Assembly: GCF_002078015.1 (NCBI RefSeq)
Contig: NZ_LWBP01000089.1
Span: 124,001-188,000 of the forward strand
DNA from: Niastella populi
Lineage (GTDB): Bacteria > Bacteroidota > Bacteroidia > Chitinophagales > Chitinophagaceae
Reading direction: 5' to 3'
Length of the DNA stretch: 64,000 nt
The notes beneath the pieces are model-generated. The model saw nothing but the letters and a program-made list of their open reading frames with translations. It ran no database searches and was not told the origin of the DNA. Shown here piece after piece: positions 17,366 to 26,829 of this stretch (position 1 is its first letter; the number at the start of each line of letters is the position of its first letter). The position numbers and the translations under genes were made by a program.

Positions 17366-18490
17366 TTACGGCAGCTTTAGTTTGTAGATAGCATAGGGCG
17401 CGGTACGTTTATTCACACCATTGTTGTATTCAGGTTGTTTTTGAATTTGTGAACAGCTTATGTATAAATAACCGTCTTCTGAAATCGAATAGCTGTCGGG
17501 CCAAATGAGGCGGTCATCCGTTATCAGGTTTTGCATTTTAAGGTCGGGGCTTATCTTTTTGATCGAATAGGTGCGCATATCCCCAAGGTATAAATTGCCT
17601 TTACGATCGAAGATCATTCCATCGGTTGGAACAAAATGACCGAGGTCTTCAACCTTTGCGCCCAGCGCTTCACTGCTCATACCATCATTACGCAGGTGTT
17701 CGGTGCGAATTCGGTACAATTTATCATCGGTAAGCGGTTTGTAATACAACCAGTCACCATCTGGCGTAAGCGCAATACCATCAGAATGTATTTTTACAGG
17801 CTGGCCGTTCTTTGTAAGTTCCTGCCCGTCAATAATGAATGTAAATGCCGGGTCCGATTTGGTGGAATGATGATCCTGCAATACCTGCCGGGCTGTTCCC
17901 GAAGCCAGGTTCACCACTACAATACCGCCTTCATTCGAATTGGTGAGGTAAGCGTATTGCCGTTTGTTATCGATCCGCACATCGTTTAGATAGCTATTAG
18001 GCCCCGCTACCCCGTCGAAGAAATAAGTATGTTCAGTGGTATTGGTGGCCAGATCAATTTTCACCAGCTTATGACTGTTCTGATACACGCCTTCCATTTT
18101 TGGCGATGCGGGGTCTACCACCCACAATTTGTTCTTATCATCGGTATAAACCGCCTGCACGCAAACCCATTTGTCTTTCCCGTTCTCACCGGCCTGCCAG
18201 CTGTTCATATACAAATTGGGATACGGCTGTTTGTACATCCAGTGATTTTCCTGTTTGGGTCCATTGCTTTCCCCGCCCACTTCCACCACTGCATATTTAT
18301 AGATGTCAGACCATAAAGGGTAATTGGTGAACAGGCGCCCCTGTGATGAAATGGCCACGCCGGTAAGCTGAAAGGTATCATCTTTAAAAACCGTGGCCAG
18401 CCGGTCAAATTCAGGCTCACAATGCAACTTATCGCAGGAAGATAGATATACACTGAGGCAGCAAATGACAATTGAAATAAAACGGATCAT
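17366..18490 (-). CDS. Major royal jelly / Yellow family lipoprotein
   Basis: A 374-residue exported lipoprotein (signal peptide, lipobox YLSSC near residue 19). The rest is a six-bladed propeller of the MRJP/Yellow type, with LWVVDPASP, YLNDVRID, the diagnostic HSDGIALTPDGDWLYY and the late blade TDGMIFDRKGNLYLGDM. Insect members include dopachrome-conversion enzymes; bacterial members are sometimes labelled L-dopachrome tautomerase-related, but no substrate is established. It stands alone on the minus strand. Confidence 0.8.
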   Translation of the reverse strand: MIRFISIVICCLSVYLSSCDKLHCEPEFDRLATVFKDDTFQLTGVAISSQGRLFTNYPLWSDIYKYAVVEVGGESNGPKQENHWMYKQPYPNLYMNSWQAGENGKDKWVCVQAVYTDDKNKLWVVDPASPKMEGVYQNSHKLVKIDLATNTTEHTYFFDGVAGPNSYLNDVRIDNKRQYAYLTNSNEGGIVVVNLASGTARQVLQDHHSTKSDPAFTFIIDGQELTKNGQPVKIHSDGIALTPDGDWLYYKPLTDDKLYRIRTEHLRNDGMSSEALGAKVEDLGHFVPTDGMIFDRKGNLYLGDMRTYSIKKISPDLKMQNLITDDRLIWPDSYSISEDGYLYISCSQIQKQPEYNNGVNKRTAPYAIYKLKLP

Positions 18491-18524
18491 ACAGCGTCGT
18501 TTATTTAAAAAAAGTTATACTGGT

Positions 18525-19151
18525 CTATTTTAATAACCCAAGGGTCAATGCCTTCCATTGCAGGTTAGCGAGGCCCAGTTGAGCGCCTAAGTACACGAAC
18601 CAGTTCCTGATCCTGGCGATAAGATTTGAACTCTGTGGATTGCTGTGTTCATTTCTTCCGAAAACGATAGCCACAATGGTCAATTGTTTTCTATACACCA
18701 CGAATGTGGAGGTTGCCGGCTGGTCGAAAAAATGGGTTGTTGTTGTATCCTTCACCAGGGGGTTCGATGCTGCCCTTACGGTAATAAAAACCAGCTGGCG
18801 TTCTTCAGCCAGCTTCTCGCCCACCTGTTGCACCTGTACCCAGTCGGCCCCATCCCCATCGGGATTATCGGGCCCGGGGATATTTATCCGCAGGTAATCG
18901 GCTTTTTGAACCGGTCTGTTCACGGTGTTGCCTGTTTCATCGAACAATTGAAAAGTAGCGGTAGATTTTCCGGCGTATTCATTCCAGCGGTTTACGTTAC
19001 GCAACCTGGCCGAGGCAATGGTAAAACATTCGTTTGCATGGTTACTGTTGCGGCAATTAAGGCCGCTATAGGTAAATGAGGACTGCCCCGTTCTTTGATC
19101 AGGTACAATATCTTTCAACCATTGATCTTTCAGCACAGATTTCTCACTCAT
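18525..19151 (-). CDS. Conserved-looking hypothetical protein (208 aa)
   Basis: Not recognised. 208 residues with no signal peptide or membrane segment. The middle contains LFDETGNTVNRP and YLRINIPGPDNPDGDGADWVQVQQV, which look like beta-strands with an acidic loop, followed by a conserved-looking FVVYRKQLTIVAIVFGRNE. The C-terminal 40 residues are hydrophobic and basic. Codon use is like the neighbours. It is 34 bases upstream of the royal jelly-type lipoprotein on the same strand, so the two may be co-transcribed. Confidence 0.6.
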   Translation of the reverse strand: MSEKSVLKDQWLKDIVPDQRTGQSSFTYSGLNCRNSNHANECFTIASARLRNVNRWNEYAGKSTATFQLFDETGNTVNRPVQKADYLRINIPGPDNPDGDGADWVQVQQVGEKLAEERQLVFITVRAASNPLVKDTTTTHFFDQPATSTFVVYRKQLTIVAIVFGRNEHSNPQSSNLIARIRNWFVYLGAQLGLANLQWKALTLGLLK

Positions 19152-19522
19152 GTTCTTGATGCCGTTTAATTATAAGACTATGCCATAGCCATGCCACAGG
19201 CCATGATCCCTACCAAAAAAACAATCCATTAAATAGTGTAATAAAAATTTCTGCCAGAGTTTTCAGCAGAGAGAGCAAAGTGTATGATCAATCGGTTGTG
19301 AAAATTACCGTTGTGGCACTAATTTAATACAATGAATTTAATAAAAAAAATATTGTAGCGATCACTGCACATAATTCAGGAAGCGGCCAAAAAAGTAATG
19401 CAGGCATAATTTTTTCAGCGGTGATCAGAAAAGTTCCTCTATATAAATTAAACGGCAGGCGTCAGGCATATCAAATGCCGGCCATAAGGTAAATGCCGGC
19501 ACCTGAAGATCTACGTACTGTT
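19152..19522. other. Gene-free region between two minus-strand hypotheticals
   Basis: About 370 AT-rich bases with no credible gene. Near 19470-19503 the words TGCCGG and CCGGCA occur in tandem and can pair as a hairpin; this may be a weak terminator for the gene ending at 19523. The rest presumably holds the promoter of the 18525-19151 gene; no clear TTTG/TAnnTTTG pair was found. Confidence 0.4.
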
Positions 19523-20095
19523 TTATTTCAACTGACTCAACGCACTCAACCATCCCGGTTTTGCTGCGGCCCAGTTACTGGTAAATGCTTCCGGCTTTAA
19601 ACCGTTTTCCAAACTTTTAAGTAAACCTGCCGCATCGGACATGGTCTTTATCCTGCCACTCACATTCATAAGCGATTTGGCAGTGCTGCCCTGTTTGAAC
19701 ATCTCTGGTTTTATGAACCCGATGAGCGAGCTAACGGTATTGGCTATGTCTACCGCAGTGGCGGCTTTCCGGGCATTGCCCAATATACCCTCTTTGGCGC
19801 CGGCCCAGGTACTGAGAAAGGAGGTGGGTTTTAATGCGCTGGTGAACTGGGTCAGTAACCGGCCGGGAGAAGCAGCGGCATTTTTATTTATCCCGGGAAG
19901 CTGGGCAGCAACGGAGGTGCAGAACAATACAAGCAGCGTAGCGCCGGCAAGCATCTTTTTCATGATCGGAGTGTCCACAACAGAATTGCCTGCCGCCTGT
20001 ACGGCTTCATCGTTCTTCTGATTGGGAATTGCAGGGTTGCTGATAATAGCATCCCCGGCCTGCTGCTTTACGAGGTTAAATAGATTGTCCAGCAT
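19523..20095 (-). CDS. DUF937-like N-terminus fused in frame to a secreted helical protein
   Basis: Starting at the ATG at 20095, the first 38 residues (MLDNLFNLVKQQAGDAI, then NPAIPNQKNDEAV) match the beginning of DUF937/YidB-like proteins. At residue 45 this passes in frame into a perfect signal peptide (MKKMLAGATLLVLFCTSVAAQ), then a helical protein with two related halves (ALKPTSFLSTWAGAKEG and GLKPEAFTSNWAAAKPG). The probable functional product starts at 19963 (146 residues, exported). The front part then is a remnant of a lost gene or an expressed leader. Both starts are possible; the function of either part is unknown. Confidence 0.55.
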   Translation of the reverse strand: MLDNLFNLVKQQAGDAIISNPAIPNQKNDEAVQAAGNSVVDTPIMKKMLAGATLLVLFCTSVAAQLPGINKNAAASPGRLLTQFTSALKPTSFLSTWAGAKEGILGNARKAATAVDIANTVSSLIGFIKPEMFKQGSTAKSLMNVSGRIKTMSDAAGLLKSLENGLKPEAFTSNWAAAKPGWLSALSQLK

Positions 20096-20335
20096 ATACA
20101 CTCTTTTATTGGTTATAAAACAAATAGTGCTATGGGCCGGACTGTAATAAGGGGGTTCGCAGGGGGAAGTATAACCGAAAATCAAAGAGTCGCAAACAAC
20201 GTACGCGCAGGGCATACGGAAACGATCACCTCAAAAATATCACACGGCTGCAAAGGCGGTGTAAGTTGTTTACTGCGAGGCTAAGGTATGTTATTTATTA
20301 AATTTATACATTATTTTATGAATGCATAAATTTTT

Positions 20336-20587
20336 CTAAACAACCACTGGCTCATCGTTCCAAATTTCGATCTGAATGTAATAACCGATGTCGAAGTACC
20401 TGACGATCTTTTTGGCGAAGTTTTGAATGGGATCGCTTTCCGGTGCAATGGGCTGCACTTCAAAATAGTGCTCATCGGTTTTAACAACCTGGAAAAGTGT
20501 GTCGGTGTTGAATTCGCGGGGAGAGTTGTTGAAGCGGATCTTATCTCCCTGAAATACACGTTGGGTGTTGGCAAGTGATTTCCACAT
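20336..20587 (-). CDS. Small hypothetical protein (83 aa)
   Basis: An 83-residue cytoplasmic protein beginning MWKSLANTQRVFQGDKIRF. The pattern of short strands (LFQVVKTDEHYFEVQPI, YIQIEIWNDEPVVV) suggests a small beta-barrel of SH3 or KOW type, but I do not recognise a family. Composition and codon use match the neighbourhood, and another open frame over the same bases looks like a shadow. No operon partner is evident. Confidence 0.55.
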   Translation of the reverse strand: MWKSLANTQRVFQGDKIRFNNSPREFNTDTLFQVVKTDEHYFEVQPIAPESDPIQNFAKKIVRYFDIGYYIQIEIWNDEPVVV

Positions 20588-20666
20588 GGTATCGGATTTT
20601 AGATTAAAGCAGAAATTTAACTATTAGGTATAACAAATGCAATGGTTCAGCTTATATTTATTTAAA

Positions 20667-20756
20667 CCACATAGGACAAAACCCTGATTTAAACGGCCCT
20701 CATTTGCCAACCCGTGCATTTAATACACGAAGCCAGGGAAATTTGTGCCTATGTGG
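20667..20756. repeat. 90-bp imperfect inverted repeat at a gene 3' end
   Basis: CCACATAGG (20667-20675) is the exact reverse complement of CCTATGTGG (20748-20756). Further in, ACAAA...CCCTG matches CAGGG...TTTGT, and the centre has CGTG/CACG. The whole would fold into one long hairpin 61 bases past the stop codon of the lipoprotein gene at 20818-21162. Confidence 0.65.
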
Positions 20757-20817
20757 AATATTACAGGGATTTAACCCGGGCTGGTAAACGTATAATTACC
20801 CGGTCATCACTGCCGAA

Positions 20818-21162
20818 TTAGTTAAAGTCCTTGATTTTTACGAAGCGATTATTGGGATCTACATAATAGTAGCCCAACTTTACTGCTGAATCAACCTTGT
20901 ATGGTTTTTCTTCAGGGATGGCCAGCTCGTTCTTTTTGATGGTGAGGAAGACCCATTTGTCAATAAACTGGGTCAGGAAATGATGTTGCTGGGTGTCGGA
21001 ACCCCGGTACAATACGCAATTAGTGTTGGCTTTTGCTGTGTCTTTGTTGTACCACTGTTGTACTTCCTGTACAGTCCAGACAGTTCTTTGTGCCTGGTAT
21101 GAAGCTGTGCAGGATGCAAAGACAGCCATTATGCCAATAACAATAGGGACATTCATTTTCAT
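20818..21162 (-). CDS. Small lipoprotein, hypothetical
   Basis: 114 residues from the ATG at 21162 (MKMNVPIVIG). I prefer this to the ATG at 21204 because it puts the signal peptide at the N-terminus, ending in the lipobox VFASC. The mature protein has QEVQQWYNKD and HHFLTQFIDKWVFLTIKKNE; no family is recognised. It stands alone, with a long hairpin downstream and a repeat-rich region upstream. Confidence 0.6.
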   Translation of the reverse strand: MKMNVPIVIGIMAVFASCTASYQAQRTVWTVQEVQQWYNKDTAKANTNCVLYRGSDTQQHHFLTQFIDKWVFLTIKKNELAIPEEKPYKVDSAVKLGYYYVDPNNRFVKIKDFN

Positions 21163-21316
21163 TGGTAATGGATTAGAATTTATACTTCTCGCAAAGTATG
21201 GCATCTTTCAAGCAAAAACAATACCAGATATTGAAAAAATTTCGATGCATTATAGTTTGTTTTATAGTGTAGTACTGTTACTTCGAATAATCACGACAGA
21301 TAGCTCCAAAATTTTC

Positions 21317-21542
21317 GATTTATGATTTATGATTTCGGGATTTATCAAAAGGCTGAAATTTAAATGAAATCTCAAAATCTCTAAATCTCCAAATCCCAAA
21401 ATCAGCAATCAGCAATAAAAAGGTGGAATCCTTATGAGATCCCACCTTACATATTGATCAGGACCTTAACTCTTATATAAAGTTTCGGGCCTGGTATTAA
21501 ATCTAAAAATCAGCAATCAGACATCAACAATCAGCAATCAAT
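21317..21542. repeat. Three short tandem arrays with opposite sense around a terminator (array E)
   Basis: 21317-21337 holds three GATTTAT-like heptamers. 21367-21413 holds five AAATCTCN-like octamers and one heptamer of the opposite sense (ATC against GAT). 21508-21542 holds five AATCAGC-like heptamers and ends on the first base of the SusD stop codon. A minus-strand terminator lies between the last two. Confidence 0.75.
21416..21448 (-). terminator. Intrinsic terminator of the SusCD operon
   Basis: Read on the minus strand, AAGGTGG...CCACCTT (21442-21448 with 21420-21426) with partial inner pairing is followed by a run of T. It lies about 95 bases after the SusD stop codon. Confidence 0.75.
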
Positions 21543-23509
21543 TACCAGCCGGGGTTTTGCATACCGGCTTTTTCTTCAGCCGACAATGGTCTTCCCGATG
21601 TCTTTATCTGATCGAGGAACGACTGAGGAATGGGCCTCAGGTAATCCTTGGCGGCCGGTTTTGCTTCGGCATTGAACGCCTGGCAGCGGGCCACCAGTGT
21701 TTTGGTGCGCGTCAGGTCTTCCCACCGCGTCAACTCACCTATGAGTTCGCGTGAGCGCTCATTCAAAATAAACTGCAGGAATTTACTGGCATCGCTGCCG
21801 GCATTCAGCAAACTGTAGAATTCACGTGTTGAGCTGAAGATCTCGCCTACATTATTGATGTGCATATCGCTTAAAGTACTTGCCGTGGTGGGCACTGCGA
21901 TATCGTTCGATTCGTAATACGTGTTCCGGTCGCTGTAGGAAACAAATGCTGCGGTATTAGCGGCTGCATTGGTTTTGTAAGCCACGCCGCCGTCAACGTA
22001 AAAATCACGGTCCTCGCCATTCTTATAAGCCGCGCGGTCGCGCAGCGCGTTGATAAAAGGCAATGCATCGACATACTGTCCTTTACGGCCATACGCTTCG
22101 GCTACCATTAAATAGGTATCGGCGAGGCGCGCCAGTATTCCGTCGCGGCGGCCGAACTGCGATGCTACCGTTTCCCGTGATCCATCGGCAAATTTCGACA
22201 AACCTACATAACGGGAGGCGCTGTAATTTCCATGGTTTCCCAACATATTTCCGGCCTGGCCATTGAAATAACGCACAAACATATGCGGTGCTCGAAAGTT
22301 TATATTATCCGACGTATAGCGGTTGTCGCCGGCATTGTTTACTATATATAGAATAGACTCCTGTCCGCCGGTAAATTTTGCTACACCCACCTGTGCGGGC
22401 GTGGGGGCATAGGTAGCATTCCATTTGGGTGCGCCATTGGGGTTGTTGCAGAGATACCGGGTCTTGAAGCTCTTCCAGAAACGCGAATCATTTACGCGGT
22501 CAAATACATCCAGGGCGTAATCGGTTGAACGCAGGCGTTGGAACTCGCGGCCGCCGGGCAGATCGCGCACCATACCGGCCAGGTTCTGGTAAACCGACGG
22601 ATAATGTAAATGCAGCTGATTGCCATAACGACCCTGGGTAGAAGTATTACTGCTGAACTGGGCAGAAAGGATGATCTCTGCATTTGTTTCATTGGCGGCG
22701 TCGGGACCGGTATAATTCCAGAGATCGACGAAATTGGTTGCCAGTTTATGACCGCTGGTATTGATCACCTCGTTGCCGTATTTGATAACCTCATCGAGGT
22801 CGGCGGCCTTAGTGGCACTGTTCCAGCCATTATATGCTTCGCTGGCCCTGAACAAATGCACCTTTGCGAGGAAATGTGCGGCCGCCCATTTGGTAATACG
22901 GCCTCTTTGCGCCGCTGTGGGCGGCAGCAGATCATAAGCCTGCTTCAGATCGCCCAGGATCTGTTCAAACACTTCCTGCTCGCTATTGCGGGTAAATTCA
23001 AATTCAACCGATGTCGATGGAAGCAGTTTCAACGGTACGCCGCCATACTGGTTCAGCAGTTTGAAATAATTGAAGCCACGCATAAAGTACCCCTCTCCCA
23101 GCCTGGTGTTCTTGTTAGGGCCTTCATAATAAGTAGGCACGTTCTGGATAATGATGTTGGCAGAGTTGATGGCCCCGTACATGTTATCCCAAACGGTACG
23201 TACATCACCGGTAAGTGAATTCAGGTTGGCATCATAAGAGTTCCACATCTGCATGGTGGGGTCGCCGCCAACGGTAAACTCGTCAACACCATAGTTTGTG
23301 GTGGCATAAGCCCACTCGTAGTTGAAATGAAAACGAAGGCTTTGATACATACCGGTAGCCAGCCCGTCGAGCCCCGCCGTTGTTTCATAATCTGCCGTGC
23401 TTCTTGCAGTGATCAGTTCTTCGTTCAAAAATGACTTACTACAGCCACCTCCAATAGCGAGCGCCAGTGCCAATGCGCCTACGGGAGTAAATATTTTGAA
23501 GTATTTCAT
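21542..23509 (-). CDS. SusD/RagB family nutrient-binding lipoprotein
   Basis: A 655-residue lipoprotein (lipobox AIGGGC, Cys about 23). It has the SusD-like N-terminal region (LNEELITARSTADYETTAGLDGLATGMYQ), the TPR-like helices with VWDNMYGAINSANIIIQN, RGFNYFKLLNQYGGVPL, and the C-terminal ILNERSRELIGELTRWEDLTRTKTL that is diagnostic of the family. SusD proteins form a lid on the SusC transporter and capture oligosaccharides or peptides. It follows the SusC gene by 23 bases. The glycan cannot be told from sequence; the linked GxGYxYP protein is the only enzyme-like candidate nearby. Confidence 0.95.
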   Translation of the reverse strand: MKYFKIFTPVGALALALAIGGGCSKSFLNEELITARSTADYETTAGLDGLATGMYQSLRFHFNYEWAYATTNYGVDEFTVGGDPTMQMWNSYDANLNSLTGDVRTVWDNMYGAINSANIIIQNVPTYYEGPNKNTRLGEGYFMRGFNYFKLLNQYGGVPLKLLPSTSVEFEFTRNSEQEVFEQILGDLKQAYDLLPPTAAQRGRITKWAAAHFLAKVHLFRASEAYNGWNSATKAADLDEVIKYGNEVINTSGHKLATNFVDLWNYTGPDAANETNAEIILSAQFSSNTSTQGRYGNQLHLHYPSVYQNLAGMVRDLPGGREFQRLRSTDYALDVFDRVNDSRFWKSFKTRYLCNNPNGAPKWNATYAPTPAQVGVAKFTGGQESILYIVNNAGDNRYTSDNINFRAPHMFVRYFNGQAGNMLGNHGNYSASRYVGLSKFADGSRETVASQFGRRDGILARLADTYLMVAEAYGRKGQYVDALPFINALRDRAAYKNGEDRDFYVDGGVAYKTNAAANTAAFVSYSDRNTYYESNDIAVPTTASTLSDMHINNVGEIFSSTREFYSLLNAGSDASKFLQFILNERSRELIGELTRWEDLTRTKTLVARCQAFNAEAKPAAKDYLRPIPQSFLDQIKTSGRPLSAEEKAGMQNPGW

Positions 23510-23532
23510 ATGTAAGTATTAATCGTTATTAA

Positions 23533-26500
23533 TTAAAAACCGGCATTTACACCAAATACAAAACCTCTGTTCCAGGTAGAACCGCCCAGGTCCGGATCGA
23601 TCCAGTCAATTTTGCTATAGATCAATCCCGGGTTCATGGCCTGTGCATAAATGCGGCAATTCTTCATTTTCAGTTTGTCGAGAAGATTATGCGGCATCTG
23701 GTACGACAGTGTGATATTCCTGATCTTTATGAATGAACCGTTCTGGTAGTTCATAGCTGCACGGTAGGTATCGCCGGCTGCATTATTATAGTTCGGTGAA
23801 GGATAATCGTTGGTTGGGTTGGCGGGCGTCCAGTAATTCAGCACGCGCTGGGCAAAACGGCCCTGCAGCGCTTCTGCACCGGTTCGTACATAAAAGTTCC
23901 ACCGGGCAAACATGAACACGTTCACACTCCAGTTCTTATAGGTGAATTCATTTAAAAGGCCGCCGTTCCAGCTGGGTTGAAGGTTCCCAACCACTTTCCG
24001 GTCGTTATTGGCGTCGATCTTGTAATCGCCGTTCTGGTCAACTACTTTGATCATGCCGGGCCTGAACTGGCTGTTAGCTGCAAGGTTGGCATTGAACTTA
24101 TCCATTTCATCCTTATCGCCTTCCTGCCAGATGCCCGCTTTTTCATAGTCGTAAATAACGTTGATGCGGTTATTGGGGAACCAGTTCATCGTAAGGTCGG
24201 CCACCGCCCCGTTGGCCGTTTCAACAACCTTGTCGCGGTTGACGGCAAAGCTGATGCCTGAGGTCCAGGTGAAATCCCTTTGCTGAATATTCTTTGTATT
24301 TAACGTGATCTCGATGCCTTTGTTGGTAGTGATACCCACGTTGTCGATGGTTGTGGTGTAACCTAACAATGCAGGTATGGGCCGCTGGCTGATGAGGCCG
24401 GTTGACCGGGAAGCGTACAGGTCTATTGAACCGCTTATTCTTGAATTGAACAAACCATATTCAATACCGAGGTTGGTTGAGCGGGTGCGTTCCCAGGTCA
24501 GGTTTTTATTGGCCATTACGGTGGGGTTGGCAGAAGAAGGATCGGAAGAAACATACCCTGCTTCAACCATCGGGCCCCAGGTGTAATACAATGTTTGCAG
24601 GCCACCCTTTGTCTGATACAGATTCACCGCCGAATTGCCCACGGAACCTACACCGAGGCGGAGCTTCAGGTTGTTTACAAAGGTTACATCTTCCATGAAT
24701 GCCTCCTGGCTAATACGCCAGGCAATCGATGCTGCAGGGAATGCCGCCCACTTGTTGCCATCGGCCAGCTGCGAAGCGCCGTCCCACCGGGTATAGGCAT
24801 CGATGAAATATTTTCCTTTGTAAGAATAGAATACCCGGCCCATATACGAAAGCAGTGAATTCTCCGAAAGGCCGGTGCTGAATGCGTCGAGTGCGCTTAC
24901 CGAGTTCAGGGCATACCATTTCTGGCTCGACCACGGCAATTTGGAGGCCGTCATGGAAGAGTTTTCCTGGCGCACCTTTGTTGCGCTGTACAGGAAGGTG
25001 GCGCCGAAATCGTGTACGCCGCCAAGGGTTTTATTATAGGTCAGCAAATGGTCGAGCGTCCATGAAAAACCGTTGGTCTGGTTCAGCTGGGCATAATTGC
25101 TTGAGCCCGACTGGCCGGCGCCGCGGTTGATCGACATGGAATCCATCCAGCGGCCGTTGTAATAATTATTATAATCCGGACCGAACGTTAAACGGTAGCG
25201 CAACCCGTTGATGGGCATTAACTCGAGGTGGAAGGCGCCCATGGCGCGCAGCGTTTTACGCAGGTTGATATTGTATTTTTCTTCGCCTATAGGGTTCTGT
25301 ATGTTTACATCGCCGCCCGGTAAGTTGATGCGTTTTCCGTTCTCATCGTACGGTATGGCATAGGGCAGCATTCCCGATGCGGCCGCATACAATGAGCCGG
25401 GCCCGGTAGCGTTGGTGGTGGCAAACCCGTAATTCTGCAGGCCATAGGAAGCAGTAATGGAGCTTCCCATGCTGAACCACTTAACGGGATTGATCTCTAT
25501 ATTGAATTTGGAAGAATACCGGGTGAAGTCCTGTCCCAGTTGTGTTCCATCCTGTTTCAGGTATCCAAACGATGCATAGGCTCTCACTTTTTGCGAACCG
25601 CCGCTAACGCTAACGATATGGTCGTGCGTTACACCGGTTTGCTTTACCATTTTGCGCCAGTCGGTGGTTGGCACCAGGCTGCCGTCCCAGGAACCATTGG
25701 CCCAGCCTTTCTGCACGTTGGCCCAGGCGTATGCATCCTGGCCGAAGATCCGCTGGTCGTCGGCCATGGTTGGATTATCGGGATAGGTTGAATTGGCCGG
25801 CGCCGCAGGGTTCAGGTACTTCACCCGGCGGTAAGCATCGCGGCGGAAATCGATATATTGCGCCGAGTTCATCAGTTCCATGCGGTCCTGGATGTCTTCA
25901 ACGGTAAGGGTACCTACATAGTCAAGTTTCAGTGAACCGTTCTTACCTTTTTTCGTGGTGATAAGTATTACGCCATTGGCGCCTCTCGATCCGTAAATAG
26001 CGGTAGCAGAGGCGTCCTTGAGGATGTCGATAGTTTCAATATCATTGGGGTTCACCGCCGCTATGCTTCCGAAGTTGAGGGGAATTCCATCAACCACATA
26101 AAGGGGGTCATTGATCCGTTCATTGATGTTGCTGGCCAGTGACCGTTCGCCCCTGATGCGGATACTGCCTATTTCACCGGGACGTTCGTTCGAAGTGATA
26201 TCCACGCCCGCAGCCTTACCCTGTATGGCCTGCATGGCGTTCTGCACGGGCCGTGAGCGGATCTCATCGGCATTAACGCTCACGATCGAGCTGGTTACCT
26301 CACTCCTTTTACGGGTGCCGTAACCTACCACCACTACCTGCTCGAGCGAGCTCTCGATCTCCTGCAGGGTAACCACCAGCGAAAGAGAAGCTCCTTCCCT
26401 GAGGGTGTAGCCGTTCATATTATGCGCTTTGTGGTTCACTACCGAAAATGAAAAGTTGTACGGCCCGCCGGCAGGTACATTATTGAATGTAAACACGCCG

Positions 26501-26712
26501 GCAGTATCGGTATTGGTACCGGCCGAATAGTTGGTCGCCGCGTTCCGTGCTACCACGGTAACGTTTGGTATCGGCTCATTCTTTTCATTGGTAACAACGC
26601 CGGTGACCGTGCCGGTCCTTTGCTGTGCGTTGGCTTGCGATAGAAGTAATAGTTGACTGAGGAGGATTAGGGGCAATATAATAGCCCTGGATCTAACAAT
26701 CGTTAATCTCAT
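23533..26712 (-). CDS. SusC/RagA family TonB-linked outer membrane protein
   Basis: About 1059 residues from the ATG at 26712, chosen because a clear signal peptide follows (LILLSQLLLLSQANAQ); an upstream ATG at 26778 only adds a non-signal stretch. A CarboxypepD-regulatory-like domain (VTGVVTNEKNEPIPNVTVVA) is followed by the SusC motifs VVVVGYGTRKRSEVTSS, the plug (AIQGKAAGVDI, IRGERSL, PLYVVDGIP, ILKDASATAIYGSRGANGVILITTKKG) and a barrel ending in VFGVNAGF. With SusD it imports a polymer breakdown product using TonB energy. There is no N-terminal STN (secretin/TonB short) domain, although a FecR/ECF sigma pair lies directly upstream. Confidence 0.95.
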   Translation of the reverse strand: MRLTIVRSRAIILPLILLSQLLLLSQANAQQRTGTVTGVVTNEKNEPIPNVTVVARNAATNYSAGTNTDTAGVFTFNNVPAGGPYNFSFSVVNHKAHNMNGYTLREGASLSLVVTLQEIESSLEQVVVVGYGTRKRSEVTSSIVSVNADEIRSRPVQNAMQAIQGKAAGVDITSNERPGEIGSIRIRGERSLASNINERINDPLYVVDGIPLNFGSIAAVNPNDIETIDILKDASATAIYGSRGANGVILITTKKGKNGSLKLDYVGTLTVEDIQDRMELMNSAQYIDFRRDAYRRVKYLNPAAPANSTYPDNPTMADDQRIFGQDAYAWANVQKGWANGSWDGSLVPTTDWRKMVKQTGVTHDHIVSVSGGSQKVRAYASFGYLKQDGTQLGQDFTRYSSKFNIEINPVKWFSMGSSITASYGLQNYGFATTNATGPGSLYAAASGMLPYAIPYDENGKRINLPGGDVNIQNPIGEEKYNINLRKTLRAMGAFHLELMPINGLRYRLTFGPDYNNYYNGRWMDSMSINRGAGQSGSSNYAQLNQTNGFSWTLDHLLTYNKTLGGVHDFGATFLYSATKVRQENSSMTASKLPWSSQKWYALNSVSALDAFSTGLSENSLLSYMGRVFYSYKGKYFIDAYTRWDGASQLADGNKWAAFPAASIAWRISQEAFMEDVTFVNNLKLRLGVGSVGNSAVNLYQTKGGLQTLYYTWGPMVEAGYVSSDPSSANPTVMANKNLTWERTRSTNLGIEYGLFNSRISGSIDLYASRSTGLISQRPIPALLGYTTTIDNVGITTNKGIEITLNTKNIQQRDFTWTSGISFAVNRDKVVETANGAVADLTMNWFPNNRINVIYDYEKAGIWQEGDKDEMDKFNANLAANSQFRPGMIKVVDQNGDYKIDANNDRKVVGNLQPSWNGGLLNEFTYKNWSVNVFMFARWNFYVRTGAEALQGRFAQRVLNYWTPANPTNDYPSPNYNNAAGDTYRAAMNYQNGSFIKIRNITLSYQMPHNLLDKLKMKNCRIYAQAMNPGLIYSKIDWIDPDLGGSTWNRGFVFGVNAGF

Positions 26713-26829
26713 ATAGCTTACAATTTTAGATAATACGGCCCTGTTGCCCGGGTTGAAGCAGTCTCCTGCCCGGGGCACCGTTTTTAAAAAATATGGTCTA
26801 ATTACTGGTTAAACTGGTAAAAGGTATGG

